64,000 bases of DNA, from assembly GCA_965199135.1 (NCBI GenBank), contig OZ240685.1, forward strand, positions 1,302,001-1,366,000, given 5' to 3'. Source of the DNA: EB88 sp965199135 (GTDB taxonomy: Bacteria; Acidobacteriota; Terriglobia; Terriglobales; Acidobacteriaceae). Shown here one piece after another: positions 61,368 to 64,000 of this stretch. Positions within the stretch are counted from its first letter, which is position 1; each line of letters opens with the position of its first letter. Made by a program: the position numbers and the translations under genes. Below the pieces are notes generated by a model. That model was not told the DNA's origin. It saw nothing but the letters and a program-made list of their open reading frames with translations, and searched no databases.

Positions 61368-62939
61368 GAAGTTCTGCGCAGCGGCTTCTACGAGCGAGTC
61401 CACAAGCGCCCGTGCGCCTCCCCCGACGTGGTCATTGCAGAGGATCGAGAAGATCACCAGCCGGCCGCTGTTTGCCGCGAGGAAGCCGCTGAGCGCGTCG
61501 ACCTCGCCGAGTGTGCCGGTCTTGGCGTCGACACGGCCACGCAGGGTGGGGAAGCGGCTGGAGAGGGTGCCGTCGACGCCGCTCGATGGGAGTGAGTTGC
61601 GCAGGATCGGTCCCCAAGTCTGCTGTGTGCTGTAGCGCAGCAGCGTGGTGATGGCGCGTGGGGTCACGAGGTCCTGCGGCGAGAGCCCCGAGCCGTCGTA
61701 GAGCAGAAAGTCCTCCGGGGCAATGCCGGCATTTGCGGTGAGAAACGAGCGGACGACCCGGGCGCCTTCTGCCGCGGAGCCGTCGGTGCCCTCGGCATGG
61801 CCAAGCAGGCGCAGCAGGATCTCGGCATGGAGGTTCTGCGAGACCTTGTTGGTGACGGTGACGACCTGGTCCAGGGTAGGAGAGTCGCGCAAGGCCACGA
61901 TGCGGGCGCCGGCGCCGGCTGGGGGCAGGGAGTGCGCGTGGGGCGGCAGCGCCTGCAGGGCCAGGGGCAGGTGCGTCTCGACCGCGAAGGATGTGGTGTC
62001 CTGGGGTTCGCCGTGAACGGGTGCTGCTGTGCCGGTGACGGAGACCCCGGCCGTGGCGAGCGCGGCTCGGAAGGCGTCGGCTGCGAAACGCGCCGGGTCG
62101 GTAATCGCGATAGCGAGGTGAGTGGCAGGACCACCGGCGGGGAGTGTTCCATAAATCCGGAGTCTGGCTCCATCAAAGGAGCGGGTGACGCCGAGTGCGG
62201 GCTTCGTTCCAGCAGGGGAAGTCGTGGCACTGATCTGCAGGGCGTCGGGAGATCCATTGGGGAGGCCGGCGATCGCCGGCAGCCAGCTTGCGGCTACCGG
62301 TGCGCCCGCCGCGGCGCCAGGGTCCACGGTGAGGTATCGAACATTGTCGTTCAGGGTAAGCGCGGAGACGGGTGCCCCGTACTCCCATTGCAGGTCGTCC
62401 CATCCCCACCCGGCGCCATAGCGTTCGTCGGGAAAAAGCGTGTCATCGGCAAGGACGGGTCCATCCACGGAGCGGATGCCACTCGCCAGCACCTCGGATG
62501 CGAGGGTGTCGAGTGCGGCGAGCGGAGGATTGGGCCGCTCGGTACGGCCGGCATAAGGGTAGACGCGGCCGGACATCGTTGGATCCCCCCCGCCGACCAG
62601 GCGCAGGTCGCCGTGCAGGGTGCCCGCTGCATCAACTGTGCCCTCTGCCAGGACACGCGTGCTCATCGTGTACGTGGGGCCGAGCAGGGCGAGTGCCGTT
62701 GCGGTGGTGAAGAGCTTGGCGTTCGAGGCTGGCTCGAACAGCTCCGCGTCGTTCTTCGCGTAGAGCGTTGTTCCCGTGGCTGCGTCGACGATCGATATGC
62801 CCCAGTGAGCGCGTGCGGCAGCAGGCTGCGCGAGGATCGCATCCGCAGCAGTGGCCATGGTGGCGCTCTCTGCGATGGCCCCGGGGGAGGCAAGCAGGAG
62901 GCAGAGGGAAGCCAGGGCAACGCGCGGGCAAAAGGACAT
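61365..62939 (-). CDS. dacB: D-alanyl-D-alanine carboxypeptidase/endopeptidase (PBP4 type)
   Basis: The 524-residue protein has a signal peptide (cleavage near AIAES, ~23) and the penicillin-binding motifs: SxxK in ASNAKLF (~72), SxN in KVSQNLHAE (~355) and KTG in DAKTGTLG (~470). A large insert domain lies between the first two, as in class C PBP4. It trims or cuts peptidoglycan cross-links in the periplasm. I start at the ATG at 62939, which keeps a typical signal peptide. The divergent folP begins 24 bases away, so the promoters overlap coding sequence. Its stop lies in a repeat element. Confidence 0.94.
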   Translation of the reverse strand: MSFCPRVALASLCLLLASPGAIAESATMATAADAILAQPAAARAHWGISIVDAATGTTLYAKNDAELFEPASNAKLFTTATALALLGPTYTMSTRVLAEGTVDAAGTLHGDLRLVGGGDPTMSGRVYPYAGRTERPNPPLAALDTLASEVLASGIRSVDGPVLADDTLFPDERYGAGWGWDDLQWEYGAPVSALTLNDNVRYLTVDPGAAAGAPVAASWLPAIAGLPNGSPDALQISATTSPAGTKPALGVTRSFDGARLRIYGTLPAGGPATHLAIAITDPARFAADAFRAALATAGVSVTGTAAPVHGEPQDTTSFAVETHLPLALQALPPHAHSLPPAGAGARIVALRDSPTLDQVVTVTNKVSQNLHAEILLRLLGHAEGTDGSAAEGARVVRSFLTANAGIAPEDFLLYDGSGLSPQDLVTPRAITTLLRYSTQQTWGPILRNSLPSSGVDGTLSSRFPTLRGRVDAKTGTLGEVDALSGFLAANSGRLVIFSILCNDHVGGGARALVDSLVEAAAQNF

Positions 62940-62962
62940 ACGGGTGAGTGTAGCCTCGGGGA

Positions 62963-63916
62963 ATGGCGGCACCTACAGTCTTCCGACCCCGGCCGTTACA
63001 TACCTGGCGCCTGCGGACGCGTTCACTCGCGCTTGGCGCAAGGACGCTGGTGATGGGCATCGTAAACGTGACGCCCGACTCGTTTTCCGGCGATGGCGTG
63101 CGACGGACGCCCCGCGATGCCGATGCGCAGGAGATTGCGATTGCACGGGGACTCGCGATGCTCGACGAAGGGGCAGCGCTGCTCGACCTGGGCGGCGAAT
63201 CCACGCGGCCAGGCTCGGGAGCAGGCAGCACGGAAGCCCTCAGCGAGGACGAGGAACAGGCGCGGGTTCTGCCGGTAATCGAAGGCATCCTGCGCGAGCG
63301 ACCCGGGGCGATCGTCTCTGTGGACACCTACCGGGCGGGGACGGGCGAAGCGGCGATCCGCGCGGGCGCCGAGATCGTGAACGACGTGAGCGGCCTCCAC
63401 TGGGACGGGCGCATGGCCTCCGCGTGCGCCGAGCTCCGGTGCGGCGTGGTGCTGATGCATACCCGGGGGCGGCCGAACGAATGGAAGACGCTGCCCGCGC
63501 TCGCCGAGGCCGAGGTTCTGCCGCTGGTCCGGGAAGGGCTGCGCGAACGGCTTCGTGGGGCGGAAGCAGCGGGTGTGGTGCTGGAGCGCATCGTTCTTGA
63601 CCCCGGTTATGGCTTCGGCAAGGCGTTCGACGCGAACTATGCCCTGCTCCGTGGCCAGGGTGAGCTGCTCGCGCTGGGGCGGCCGTTGCTGGTGGGTGTT
63701 TCGCGGAAGTCGTTCCTGGGCCGGACGCTCGGACGTCTCACGCCGGGGGCGGGAGACTGGCCCCCGGAGCGGCGGGAACAGGCCACGCTGGCGGCTTCGG
63801 TGGCCGCGATCCTTGCAGGCGCGAGTCTCCTGCGCGTGCACCAGGTAGGGCCGGCATGCGAGGCCGCAGCAATTGCGGATGCGGTTCTGGTTCAGCCGGA
63901 GACAGGGCTGCGGTGA
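62963..63916 (+). CDS. folP: Dihydropteroate synthase
   Basis: The 317-residue TIM-barrel enzyme has MGIVNVTPDSFSGDG (first phosphate/pterin loop), LLDLGGESTRPGSG (second loop), the Asp in VSVDTYRA, the NDVSG strand, and GVSRKSFLG with the late RVHQV. It joins 4-aminobenzoate to the pterin diphosphate in folate synthesis and is the sulfonamide target. About 25 residues precede the barrel. A short stem (GCTGCGGT with its complement, 63907-63926) overlaps the stop codon but has no T run. No other folate genes are in view. Confidence 0.96.
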   Translation: MAAPTVFRPRPLHTWRLRTRSLALGARTLVMGIVNVTPDSFSGDGVRRTPRDADAQEIAIARGLAMLDEGAALLDLGGESTRPGSGAGSTEALSEDEEQARVLPVIEGILRERPGAIVSVDTYRAGTGEAAIRAGAEIVNDVSGLHWDGRMASACAELRCGVVLMHTRGRPNEWKTLPALAEAEVLPLVREGLRERLRGAEAAGVVLERIVLDPGYGFGKAFDANYALLRGQGELLALGRPLLVGVSRKSFLGRTLGRLTPGAGDWPPERREQATLAASVAAILAGASLLRVHQVGPACEAAAIADAVLVQPETGLR

Positions 63917-64000
63917 GAACCGCAGCACAGGAACAGCCGCTCGCTTGAGTTCGCAGCCTTCTGGCGGGGTCCTTAGTGGCTTCGGGCGGAGGCGTCGTGG
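63917..64000. other. Window end, no gene seen
   Basis: These 84 bases after folP hold no complete gene that I can support. Confidence 0.5.

Overview
The window is 64 kb of GC-rich, gene-dense bacterial chromosome that looks like core genome. I infer an acidobacterium of the Terriglobia/Acidobacteriaceae type from the family mix: many secreted carboxypeptidase-regulatory-like and lineage-specific hypothetical proteins, a bc complex and cytochrome oxidase in one operon, hslVU, and a geranylgeranyl-reductase-like flavoprotein. No 16S gene is present to confirm this. The envelope is Gram-negative, shown by a beta-barrel ending in Phe, cytochrome lipoproteins and periplasmic enzymes. I saw no tRNA, rRNA, CRISPR array, prophage or intact insertion sequence.

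Layout. 0-5.7 kb: end of recQ, rpsA with a strong promoter and terminator, a small LysW-like zinc protein paired with a secreted beta-sandwich protein, and a secreted M28 peptidase followed by a DoxX protein. 6.1-8.8 kb: decayed remnant of an acyltransferase-3 gene, an endonuclease III-like protein and an intact acyltransferase 3. 8.9-13.8 kb: gyrB, a striking secreted three-repeat small protein with a multi-pass membrane protein, then rplU-rpmA. 14-19.5 kb: GT-C glycosyltransferase, metallophosphatase, alpha/beta hydrolase, putative lipoprotein and PilZ protein. 19.5-25 kb: hslVU, a divergent LysR/GNAT pair around a perfect palindrome, and a CDF metal exporter. 25-31 kb: glycosyltransferase, ATP-dependent DNA ligase, prfA and prmC. 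31-36 kb: clpB, hsp20 and an RlmI-like methyltransferase. 36-41.4 kb: secreted hydrolase, XdhC/MocA-like pair, outer-membrane protein and FAD reductase.

41.6-55.2 kb is the main functional block. It holds cytochrome oxidase subunits II, I and III, a subunit IV-like membrane protein, a diheme cytochrome c lipoprotein, a Rieske protein and a cytochrome b fused to cytochrome c. A terminator follows, then a second group: a CtaG copper-assembly domain fused to a polyferredoxin membrane protein, a FixH/YtkA-like periplasmic protein and an 896-residue secreted protein. Together they encode quinol-to-oxygen electron transfer and its likely copper maturation. 55.3-64 kb: amidohydrolase, tyrS, isoaspartyl peptidase, a DUF2256/DUF3253 protein, a short-chain dehydrogenase, a secreted protein, a PBP4-type DD-peptidase and folP.

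The observations I rate highest are the tandem-repeat secreted protein (its codons show purifying selection), the CtaG-polyferredoxin fusion in the respiratory cluster, and a family of short inverted repeats at 57.6, 59.3 and 61.2-61.4 kb. In two of those repeats the edge supplies a gene's stop codon, and one edge also abuts the -10 box of tyrS. Gene starts were chosen from ribosome-binding sites and family alignment. All functions are read from sequence motifs without database searches.
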